DNA of 7,040 bases from an uncultured Planctomycetaceae bacterium (GTDB lineage Bacteria; Planctomycetota; Planctomycetia; Pirellulales; Pirellulaceae), in contig CALBTA010000176.1 of assembly GCA_937967755.1 (NCBI GenBank), forward strand, positions 1 to 7,040, given 5' to 3'. The first letter of the stretch is position 1. Each line of letters begins with the position of its first letter. Made by a program: the position numbers and the translations under genes. Positions 1 to 6,045 of the stretch are shown here, one piece after another. The notes below the pieces were generated by a model. The model did not search any database, had not been told where the DNA came from, and worked only from the letters and a program-made list of their open reading frames with translations.

Positions 1-32
1 CTAGAAGAACCCGCTACGACTTTGCAAAAGGA

Positions 33-38
33 TTCGTC
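33..38 (+). other. Short 5' leader of the DUF1080 gene
   Basis: Only 38 bases precede the first gene. AAAAGGA at 26-32 is a good Shine-Dalgarno match, 6 bases before the ATG at 39. I see no convincing promoter in this short stretch, so the promoter lies outside the window or the gene is part of an operon that begins upstream. Confidence 0.4.
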
Positions 39-1106
39 ATGGTTTATCGCAGACAAACATTCTTACTTCTCGTTTGTATCGCTTTTTCATCAACATCGGC
101 CTTCGCCCAACGCTTGTGGACCAACCCCGCAGACAAATCGCTGCCCGCCGATTTTCATATTCAGGGTGAGTACGTTGGCGAAGTGAAAGGGGGCGGCAAA
201 TTGGGCGTGCAGGTGATTGCATTGGGCAAGGGCGCATTCCAGGCCGTCGTCTACCAGGGCGGGCTGCCGGGCGCTGGCTGGGACGGCGAGGCGAAGCATT
301 TGATGGACGGAAAACTGGAAGGCGAAATCGCGAAGTTCCAGCCGACCACCGGCAAGCGGAAGTATCTCGCCGGTCCGCCGCAAGAGTTTTCGGCGATCAC
401 TTCATTTTCCGAATCGGACAACGCGGCCTACACGGCCGAAGCAGGCGACGGCAAGTTGACCGGCAAAACGCCCGACGGCAAGACGTTCGAGTTGAAGCGC
501 ACCACCCGCGCCGCCGACACGCTCGGCAAGAAGCCGCCCGAGGGTGCGGTCGTTCTGTTCGACGGCACCGAAGCGTCGATGGCCAACTGGCAAGGGGGCC
601 GCTTCGACGAAGCAACGAAACTGCTGAACACCGACGGCAAGGACATCAAAACGAAACAGGAATTTAGCAACTACACCATGCACGTTGAGTTCCTGCTGCC
701 CTACAAGCCGGGTGCCCGCGGGCAAGGCCGGGGCAACAGCGGGTTCTACCAAGTCGATCATTACGAAGTGCAGATCCTCGACTCGTTCGGCTTGGAAGGG
801 AAGAACAACGAGTGCGGCGGTGTGTACTCGAAGAAGGATTCCGACGTGAACGCCTGTCTCCCACCGCTCCAATGGCAGACATATGACGTGGAGTTCACGA
901 ACGCCGTGGCGAATGAAAGCGGCAAGAAGACTCAGAGCGCGAAGATGACGGTCAAGCTGAACGGCATCGTCATTCACGACAATTACGAGATCCCCGGCAA
1001 GACTGGCGGTTCCCGCAACGCCCCGGAAGGAACGCCCGGCCCGATCAAACTACAAGGCCACGGCAACCCGCTGCAATTCCGCAATGTTTGGATTGTGGAG
1101 AAGTAA
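39..1106 (+). CDS. Exported DUF1080 (3-keto-disaccharide hydrolase family) protein
   Basis: This is a 355-residue protein with a clear signal peptide: basic MVYRR, a hydrophobic stretch, and an AFA|Q cleavage site after residue 23. It should therefore act outside the cytoplasm. The C-terminal half (about residues 168-355) is the DUF1080 / PF06439 fold. It opens with VVLFDGTE, has the RGNSGFY...YEVQILDS core at about 231-249, GGVY at 260-263, WQTYDVEF at 279-286, and ends with GPIKLQGHGNPLQFRNVWI. PF06439 members are named 3-keto-disaccharide hydrolases and have a concanavalin-like beta-sandwich. Residues about 36-155 form a second, glycine-rich beta-type domain (IQGEYVGEV, QAVVYQGGLPGAGWDG) that I cannot assign to a named family. 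The ATG at 39 follows an AAAAGGA ribosome site about 6 bases upstream. The downstream ThuA/dehydrogenase gene suggests a shared role in keto-sugar chemistry. The fold call is strong; the substrate is unknown. Confidence 0.9.
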   Translation: MVYRRQTFLLLVCIAFSSTSAFAQRLWTNPADKSLPADFHIQGEYVGEVKGGGKLGVQVIALGKGAFQAVVYQGGLPGAGWDGEAKHLMDGKLEGEIAKFQPTTGKRKYLAGPPQEFSAITSFSESDNAAYTAEAGDGKLTGKTPDGKTFELKRTTRAADTLGKKPPEGAVVLFDGTEASMANWQGGRFDEATKLLNTDGKDIKTKQEFSNYTMHVEFLLPYKPGARGQGRGNSGFYQVDHYEVQILDSFGLEGKNNECGGVYSKKDSDVNACLPPLQWQTYDVEFTNAVANESGKKTQSAKMTVKLNGIVIHDNYEIPGKTGGSRNAPEGTPGPIKLQGHGNPLQFRNVWIVEK

Positions 1107-1163
1107 GTCCGTTTGATTGATGTCGCCCCTGCCGGCGCTTTGCGTTGATTTTGGCCCTCAATC

Positions 1164-1183
1164 CCCCGAGCTTACGCTCGGGG
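1164..1183. repeat. Left-arm hairpin, 8-bp stem, TTAC loop
   Basis: CCCCGAGC at 1164-1171 and GCTCGGGG at 1176-1183 are exact reverse complements around TTAC. This is the left-arm counterpart of the hairpin at 1240-1259. The two stems differ in sequence, yet each pairs perfectly with itself. Confidence 0.85.
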
Positions 1184-1192
1184 CTAATTGAT

Positions 1193-1231
1193 TCCGCCGC
1201 TCCGCGGCTGACGCAGCCGCGGAGCGGCGGA
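1193..1231. repeat. Central 18-bp perfect hairpin with 3-base loop
   Basis: The arms at 1193-1210 (TCCGCCGCTCCGCGGCTG) and 1214-1231 are exact reverse complements, separated by ACG. As RNA this is a very stable GC-rich stem. No T-run follows, so it is not a standard rho-independent terminator, although it could still block exonucleases or slow polymerase. It forms the core of the larger palindrome. Confidence 0.9.
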
Positions 1232-1239
1232 TCACGTAG

Positions 1240-1259
1240 CCTGGGGCGTTAGCCCCAGG
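1240..1259. repeat. Right-arm hairpin, 8-bp stem, GTTA loop
   Basis: CCTGGGGC at 1240-1247 and GCCCCAGG at 1252-1259 are exact reverse complements around GTTA. Read on the opposite strand it gives GGGGCTAACGCCCC, which resembles the GGGGCTAA next to the left-arm hairpin and the GCTAACCGGG next to the hairpin at 4795-4814. Confidence 0.85.
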
Positions 1260-1379
1260 GGATCGAACATCACACACTACAAAGCCCCGGTAGGGGCGAC
1301 ATCTGTTCGGAACCACAAATCGATTCGTATGCCAACTCTCCCCCATTTTCAATTCACACGTTCGCAAAGGTTGTTTGAT

Positions 1380-4300
1380 ATGAGAACGATTTCGGCAACG
1401 CTCAAACTCCTCATCCTACTCGCCATCACTACCACGGCCGTGGCCGAAGACAAGAAGATCGTCTTCATCGCCGGTCCCCGCAGCCACGGATTCGGTTCGC
1501 ACGAACACAAAGCGGGCTGCATGCTGCTGGAGAAGAGCCTGAAAGAGAGCGGGCTGAAGGGCTTCACCACCGAGGTGGTCACCAACGGGTGGCCCAAGGA
1601 TGAATCGGTGCTGGAAGGGGCCGATTGCATCGTGATGTATACCGATGGCGGTGGGCGGCATTTCGCCAACCCGAATTTGCCGAAGATCGACAAACTCGCC
1701 GGGGAAGGGGCCGGCATCGTCTGTATTCACTACGGCGTGGAAGTTCCCAAAGGCGAATCAGGCGACCGGTTTTTGAATTGGATCGGCGGTTACTTTGAAA
1801 CGCATTGGTCGGTGAACCCGCACTGGACGGCCGAGTTTGAAAAGCTGGCCGACCACCCGATCACCCGAGGTGTGAAACCGTTCACCATCCGGGACGAGTG
1901 GTACTATCACATGCGGTTCCGCCCGGAGATGAAAAACGTCACGCCGATCCTGAGCGATCTTCCGCCAGACGAGTCGTTAAGCCGGCGAGACGGAGCACAC
2001 AGCGGCAACCCGGCGGTGCGGAAGGCTGTGCTGGAAGACAAGCAGCCGCAGCACGTCGCTTGGGCGGCCGAGCGCGAAGATGGCGGTCGCGGCTTCGGCT
2101 TCACCGGCGGGCATTTCCATTGGAACTGGGGCAACAACGATTTCCGCAAGCTGGTTTGCAACGCCATCATCTGGGCCGCGAAGGTCGAAGTGCCTGATTC
2201 CGGCGTGCCGATGAAGAACCTTTCGGTCGACGACCTGCTGGCCAACCAAGATGGGAAGGCTCCCGACAACTTCGACCGCGAGAAGATGAAAGCCCAGCTC
2301 GAAGCCTGGAACGGCAGCGCCGGCGATTCCAACAAAACTTCCTCGCGCACCAAAGCCAAGCCCATTTACAAAAGCCCGCTGGTGACCAGCGCCACCGAAG
2401 GCCACGCCGTGGAGGTGGCGGCCGATATTTCCGGCGCGAAGAAACTGTACCTGGTGGTGAACGATGGCGGCAACGGCTACTCCTGCGACTGGGCCGATTG
2501 GGCGGAGCCGCGGTTGATCGGCGACGCTGGCGAAAAGAAGTTGACCGACCTGAAGTGGCGAGCCGCTTCCAGCCAATGGGGACAGGTTCGCGTGAACCAA
2601 AACGCCGGCGGCAAGGCGATGTCGATTGACGGCGAGCCGGTCGCTTACGGTGTCGGCACACATGCCAACAGCACAATCGAATACGACTTGCCCGAGGGCT
2701 ACACGCAATTCAAAGCCCGCGGCGGGTTGGACAACGGGGGCACCGATCAAGGGGCATGCGGCGAATCAGCCAGCGTGCAGTTTCTGGTCTACACACAGCA
2801 TCCTCCGGTCGTCGTCGCCAGCGGAGCATTGGCCGCCGCGGGAGAAGTTCACGACGCCGAGAACGCCGTCGCACAACTCGACGTGCATGAGGATCTCGAG
2901 GCGACGCTCTTCGCCAGCGAACCGATGATGACCAACCCCTCGAACATCGAAATCGACCACCGCGGCCGCGCCTGGGTTTGCGAGATCGTCAACTACCGCC
3001 GCCACCAAAATAAGCGCCCGGAAGGGGACCGCATTGTCATCCTGGAAGACACCAACGGCGACGGGAAAGCCGATAAGGAAACAGTCTTTCATCAGGCCCC
3101 GGACTTTAAATCGCCACACGGGATTTGTGTGCTGCCGACGGTCAGCGGAAAAGGAACCAAAGCGATCGTCTCCTACGGCGACAAGGTAGTGGTAATGACC
3201 GATGCCGACGGCGACGATAAGGCCGACAAGCAAGAGGTGCTGTTCTCGGGCATCGCGGGCACGCAGCACGACCACGGCATCCATGCGTTTGTGTTCGGTC
3301 CCGACGGCAAGCTGTACTTCAACTTCGGCAACAGCGGCCGCCATTTGAAGGACAAAGATGGCAAGGTGGTCGTCGACAAGGCGGGCAACGAAATCGTCGC
3401 CAACCGCAAGCCGTACCAGGAAGGAATGGTCTTCCGCTGCAACATGGACGGCAGTGAGGTGGAAACGCTCGGCTGGAATTTTCGCAACAACTGGGAAGTC
3501 ACCGTTGATAGTTACGGCGCGTTGTGGCAAAGCGACAACGACGACGACGGCAATCGCGGCGTGCGGATTAATTTCGTGATGGAGTTCGGCAATTACGGTT
3601 ACAAGGATGAATTGACCGGAGCGGGCTGGAAGAGCAAACGGACCAATCTGGAAAAGGAAGTTCCGCTTCAGCACTGGCACTTGAATGACCCGGGCGTGAT
3701 GCCGAATTTGCTGCAAACCGGAGCCGGTTCGCCCACTGGCATCACCGTTTACGAAGGCGATTTGCTGCCGGAAGTTTTCCAAGGCCAAGTCATTCACACC
3801 GATGCCGGCCCGAACATCTGCCGCGCCTACCCGGCCAAACCGGACGGGGCGGGCTACAGTGCCGAGATCGTGAACATCCTCGATGGCAAGCGTAACAAGT
3901 GGTTCCGCCCTTCCGATGTGGCCGTTGCGACGGACGGCTCGCTGATCGTCGCCGACTGGTATGACCCGGGCGTGGGCGGGCACAACGCCGGCGACCTCGA
4001 TCGTGGACGCCTGTTCCGCGTCACGCCGGCCGGGCAGGGTGAAAAATATGCCCCGCCGAAGTTCGACTTTAGCGCGGCCGAAGGTTGTGTGGAAGCGTTG
4101 AAGAACGCCAACTACGCCGTGCGCTACATCGCTTGGACCTCGCTGCACGAAATGGGCGAGAAGGCCTATGCCGCGCTGCAAGCGCTCGCCAAAGACGACA
4201 ACCCGATTTACCGCGCCCGGGCGCTGTGGCTGCTGGGCAAGGCCGAAGGGGGTGGGCAGAAGGCGGTCAATCAGGCGCTGGCCGACACCGATCCGGAAAT

Positions 4301-4778
4301 TCGCGCGATGGGGATCCGCCTGGGGCGTCAACTGGTGGCGGCCGATGCAAAGATCGACGCTGCGGCAATGTTGAAGCAAACAGCGGCAGACAAATCGCCC
4401 GCCGTGCGTCGCGAATGCGCCGTGGCCATCGCCGACTTGCAACCGGATAACGCCCCACAGTTGTGGGCACAACTGGCGATGCAACACGATGGCAAAGACC
4501 GCTGGTACCTGGAAGCCCTGGGCATCGCCGCCCGCGGAAATTGGGACGCCTGCCTGGCTGTTTATTTGGAAGAGGTCGGCGAAGACGACGCAGTGAAAAC
4601 GGCCGCCGGGCGAGACATCATCTGGCGCAGTCGGGCCAAGGGATCGCCCGCGCTGCTCGCCAAGATCCTCAAGGCCGAAGACACCGCCGAAGAGGCCAAG
4701 CCCCGTTACTTCCGGGCCTTTGACTTCTTGAGCGGGCCTGAAAAAGATGAGGCACTGAAGAGCCTGCTGGGGCTGTAA
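1380..4778 (+). CDS. Exported ThuA / NPCBM / PVC-type dehydrogenase fusion with HEAT-like repeats
   Basis: The protein has 1132 residues from the ATG at 1380, which has AAAGG at 1366-1370 (9-base spacing) and opens directly on a signal peptide with AVA|E after residue 22. An in-frame ATG at 1329 would add 17 residues ahead of the signal peptide and has no ribosome site, so I reject it. Domains in order: ThuA-like, about 26-268 (AGPRSHGFGSHEH at 31-43, C115-I-H117-Y-G119, GGHFHWNW with H245 and H247); a linker; NPCBM-like carbohydrate binding, about 335-473 (LYLVVNDGG, YGVGTHANSTIEYDLP, GLDNGGTDQG); a PVC putative dehydrogenase (TIGR02604-like, sorbosone/glucose dehydrogenase-type propeller), about 497-886 (NPSNIEIDHRGRAWVCEIVNYR); and HEAT-like helices to the end. 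There is no CxxCH heme site. The usual heme half is encoded by the next gene. The dehydrogenase activity and any PQQ cofactor are inferred from fold relatives. The substrate is unknown. Confidence 0.88.
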   Translation: MRTISATLKLLILLAITTTAVAEDKKIVFIAGPRSHGFGSHEHKAGCMLLEKSLKESGLKGFTTEVVTNGWPKDESVLEGADCIVMYTDGGGRHFANPNLPKIDKLAGEGAGIVCIHYGVEVPKGESGDRFLNWIGGYFETHWSVNPHWTAEFEKLADHPITRGVKPFTIRDEWYYHMRFRPEMKNVTPILSDLPPDESLSRRDGAHSGNPAVRKAVLEDKQPQHVAWAAEREDGGRGFGFTGGHFHWNWGNNDFRKLVCNAIIWAAKVEVPDSGVPMKNLSVDDLLANQDGKAPDNFDREKMKAQLEAWNGSAGDSNKTSSRTKAKPIYKSPLVTSATEGHAVEVAADISGAKKLYLVVNDGGNGYSCDWADWAEPRLIGDAGEKKLTDLKWRAASSQWGQVRVNQNAGGKAMSIDGEPVAYGVGTHANSTIEYDLPEGYTQFKARGGLDNGGTDQGACGESASVQFLVYTQHPPVVVASGALAAAGEVHDAENAVAQLDVHEDLEATLFASEPMMTNPSNIEIDHRGRAWVCEIVNYRRHQNKRPEGDRIVILEDTNGDGKADKETVFHQAPDFKSPHGICVLPTVSGKGTKAIVSYGDKVVVMTDADGDDKADKQEVLFSGIAGTQHDHGIHAFVFGPDGKLYFNFGNSGRHLKDKDGKVVVDKAGNEIVANRKPYQEGMVFRCNMDGSEVETLGWNFRNNWEVTVDSYGALWQSDNDDDGNRGVRINFVMEFGNYGYKDELTGAGWKSKRTNLEKEVPLQHWHLNDPGVMPNLLQTGAGSPTGITVYEGDLLPEVFQGQVIHTDAGPNICRAYPAKPDGAGYSAEIVNILDGKRNKWFRPSDVAVATDGSLIVADWYDPGVGGHNAGDLDRGRLFRVTPAGQGEKYAPPKFDFSAAEGCVEALKNANYAVRYIAWTSLHEMGEKAYAALQALAKDDNPIYRARALWLLGKAEGGGQKAVNQALADTDPEIRAMGIRLGRQLVAADAKIDAAAMLKQTAADKSPAVRRECAVAIADLQPDNAPQLWAQLAMQHDGKDRWYLEALGIAARGNWDACLAVYLEEVGEDDAVKTAAGRDIIWRSRAKGSPALLAKILKAEDTAEEAKPRYFRAFDFLSGPEKDEALKSLLGL
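3048..3380 (+). other. Calcium-loop-like DxDGD motifs inside the dehydrogenase domain
   Basis: Three acidic loops occur inside the propeller region of the fusion protein: DTNGDGKAD from residue 557, DADGDDKAD from 608, and DKDGKVVVD from 658. They follow the DxDxDG spacing of EF-hand and dockerin-type calcium loops. In this family such loops commonly sit between propeller blades, so a structural calcium role is likely. That role is inferred from the motif only. Confidence 0.55.
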
Positions 4779-4794
4779 ACGTATTCGCAATTCG

Positions 4795-4814
4795 GGCGAG
4801 CCTTCGGCTTCGCC
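4795..4814. repeat. REP-like hairpin between the dehydrogenase and cytochrome genes
   Basis: GGCGAGCC (4795-4802), loop TTC, then GGCTTCGCC (4806-4814) form an 8-bp stem with one bulged T at 4810. It is followed by GCTAACCGGG, which shares the GCTAA word found next to the hairpins of the 1120-1302 element. It occupies most of the 58-base gap between the two genes. There is no T-run, so termination is doubtful, but it could tune the relative level of the downstream cytochrome. Confidence 0.5.
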
Positions 4815-4836
4815 GCTAACCGGGTGTCTTACTTCC

Positions 4837-5949
4837 ATGCGCTATTTCGTGATCATTTGCGCTTTGCTCGTAGCGTTGCCAGTAGCGGCCGACGACTACC
4901 CCGAGCGCGCCGCTGACGAGAACATCGTCGAAACTGTTTTGCGGCTGGAGAACTTCGATCTCAATTCTTCGGAAAAAGGCAAGTCGGCCGTTCTGCGCTA
5001 TCTGAAGCACAACGCCGGCAGCCCGACGTTTTTTGAACTGCTAACGAAGTACGAAATCGAAGAAGCCGACCCGCTGTTGCTAAAGCTCGTCCTCGATCAA
5101 CCAACAGAGACCGCCGGCGTGGAAGCGGCCCGGCGGCTGTTGGCATCGGGTGGCGGTGAGCAGTTGTTGGGAACCATCAACCGCAACGATGAACAATCGG
5201 TCGCTGTGATTTCGGCGCTGGGCCTTTCCGGTGCGCGGCAAGTCAGCCAGCTGTTGCAGCCGGTCATGCTGGAAGCCAGCCGGCCGCTGGCGGTGCGCAG
5301 CGCCGCCGCGGTGGCCATTGGCCGGCAACCCAAAGGCGCGCAGTTGTTGCTTGGCCGCGTCGAAAAGAACCAACTTCCTAAAGACTTGCATTTCACCGTT
5401 GGCGACATTCTTCGCGCATCGCCCGATGAGAAGATTCGCAACGCAGCCAACAAACATCTACCCGCCCCCGCAACCGCCAGCGCCGAGCCGCTGCCGCCGA
5501 TTGCTGAACTTCTCAAGCGCGAAGGCGATGCCAAGTCGGGCCTTGAAGTATTTAACAAGGCCGGCACTTGCAGCGAGTGCCATCAAGTTCAAGGGAAAGG
5601 CAAAAACATCGGTCCCGATTTGACGGAGATCGGCAGCAAGTTGTCGCGCGAAGCGATGCTGGTCGCCATCTTGGATCCCAGCGCCGGCATCAGCCACAAC
5701 TATGAAACCTATCAGGCGATTCTCGTCGATGGCACGCTGTTCAGTGGCATCAAAACCAGCGAAACGGACGACGCGGTTACCCTCAAATCGGCCGAAGGGA
5801 TCGAGCGGGCGATTCCGGTCGACGAAATCGACGAACTCATCAAGGAAAAACAGTCGCTGATGCCCGCCGATCTACAAAAGTTGATGACCGCGGAACAGCT
5901 GGTCGACGTGGTCGCCTATCTCACCACGCTGAAGAAAAAAGAGGACTAA
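4837..5949 (+). CDS. Exported HEAT-like / c-type heme protein (Pirellula-type heme domain)
   Basis: This 370-residue protein begins with a signal peptide (MRYFVIICALLVALPVAA, cleavage near residues 17-18). Residues about 25-215 are alpha-helical HEAT-like repeats (VEAARRLLASGG, VRSAAAVAIGRQ). Residues about 219-366 are a c-type cytochrome domain of the Pirellula/Verrucomicrobium heme-binding type (TIGR02603-like). The heme site is C245-S-E-C248-H249, followed by NIGPDLTEIGSKLSRE (257-272), ILDPSAGISHNYETY, and SLMP, where M342 is the likely sixth iron ligand. The end, LVDVVAYLTTLK, is also typical. It probably accepts electrons in the periplasm from the dehydrogenase encoded 58 bases upstream. 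In relatives these two halves are usually one chain. No clear ribosome site precedes the ATG, which is not rare in planctomycetes; the signal peptide fixes the start. Confidence 0.9.
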   Translation: MRYFVIICALLVALPVAADDYPERAADENIVETVLRLENFDLNSSEKGKSAVLRYLKHNAGSPTFFELLTKYEIEEADPLLLKLVLDQPTETAGVEAARRLLASGGGEQLLGTINRNDEQSVAVISALGLSGARQVSQLLQPVMLEASRPLAVRSAAAVAIGRQPKGAQLLLGRVEKNQLPKDLHFTVGDILRASPDEKIRNAANKHLPAPATASAEPLPPIAELLKREGDAKSGLEVFNKAGTCSECHQVQGKGKNIGPDLTEIGSKLSREAMLVAILDPSAGISHNYETYQAILVDGTLFSGIKTSETDDAVTLKSAEGIERAIPVDEIDELIKEKQSLMPADLQKLMTAEQLVDVVAYLTTLKKKED

Positions 5950-5957
5950 CAAAACGG

Positions 5958-5985
5958 TTGAACCGCCCGTTGCGGTGGTTACAAT
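5958..5985 (+). promoter_or_regulatory. Probable sigma-70-type promoter of the GntR regulator gene
   Basis: TTGAAC at 5958-5963 and TACAAT at 5980-5985 are separated by 16 bases and each fits the sigma-70 consensus well. The -10 box lies in GGTTACAAT. A similar GGTTATGAT sits upstream of the gene at 6886. Transcription would start near 5992, about 54 bases before the ATG at 6046. This would give the regulator its own transcript, separate from the cytochrome gene upstream. Confidence 0.5.
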
Positions 5986-5989
5986 CTAA

Positions 5990-6000
5990 TTGTCAGACCA
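5990..6000. promoter_or_regulatory. Candidate FadR-family operator (autoregulatory)
   Basis: TTGTCAGACCA is an exact match to TNGTNNNACNA, the operator consensus reported for the FadR subfamily of GntR regulators. It begins 4 bases after the -10 box and covers the expected transcription start, the classic place for a repressor to act on its own gene. The match has six fixed positions, so a chance hit in a gap of this size is possible at the few-percent level. No other copy was found in the intergenic parts of this window. Confidence 0.4.
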
Positions 6001-6045
6001 CTCAATTCGCATCACAACCTTTGCATCAGACCGCAGGTGACCGAC

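Larger units (their letters stand above)
1120..1302. repeat. 183-base nested palindromic repeat (BIME/MITE-like)
   Basis: The two ends (1120-1141 and 1281-1302) are 22-base inverted repeats that match at 20 of 22 positions. Between them lie three hairpins: an 8-bp stem at 1164-1183, a perfect 18-bp stem at 1193-1231, and an 8-bp stem at 1240-1259. The left arm (1120-1210) and the reverse complement of the right arm (1302-1214) align along most of their length, including shared ATCCCC and TCCGCCGC blocks. The whole unit is thus one imperfect palindrome centred on 1211-1213, with a small hairpin in each arm. It contains no ORF that looks real and no transposase. I found no clear target-site duplication, so the outer borders are uncertain. 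It resembles paired REP sequences or a small non-autonomous element. It could also insulate or stabilise the 3' end of the DUF1080 transcript. Confidence 0.75.

Noticed and set aside
1193..1231. 18-bp GC hairpin as a rho-independent terminator of the DUF1080 gene
   Set aside because: No T-run follows the stem, and it is embedded in a larger symmetrical repeat, so a repeat explanation is better.
1120..1302. CRISPR array or tandem repeat in the first intergenic gap
   Set aside because: The repeats are inverted, not direct, with no regular spacer units; the structure is a single nested palindrome.
1329..1379. Upstream in-frame ATG at 1329 as the start of the ThuA fusion gene
   Set aside because: It lacks a ribosome site and would put 17 residues ahead of a well-formed signal peptide. 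The ATG at 1380 has AAAGG 9 bases upstream and starts the signal peptide directly.
2766..4838. Long open frame (690 codons) on the minus strand
   Set aside because: It lies opposite the ThuA/dehydrogenase gene, in a GC-rich region where antisense frames stay open through codon bias. Its translation shows no recognisable domain and no fitting start context.
4700..4850. Frameshift or assembly error explaining the split dehydrogenase/cytochrome
   Set aside because: The downstream protein begins with a complete signal peptide, and the gap contains non-coding hairpin sequence, which a simple frameshift would not produce.
5953..5980. Small overlapping inverted repeats (for example CGGTTGAACCG) after the cytochrome gene as a terminator
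   Set aside because: Stems are only about 5 bp, there is no T-run, and they overlap the -35 region of a better-supported promoter.
6037..6045. GTG start at 6037 for the GntR regulator
   Set aside because: This GTG is part of the AGGTGA ribosome site itself; the ATG at 6046 is correctly spaced from it.
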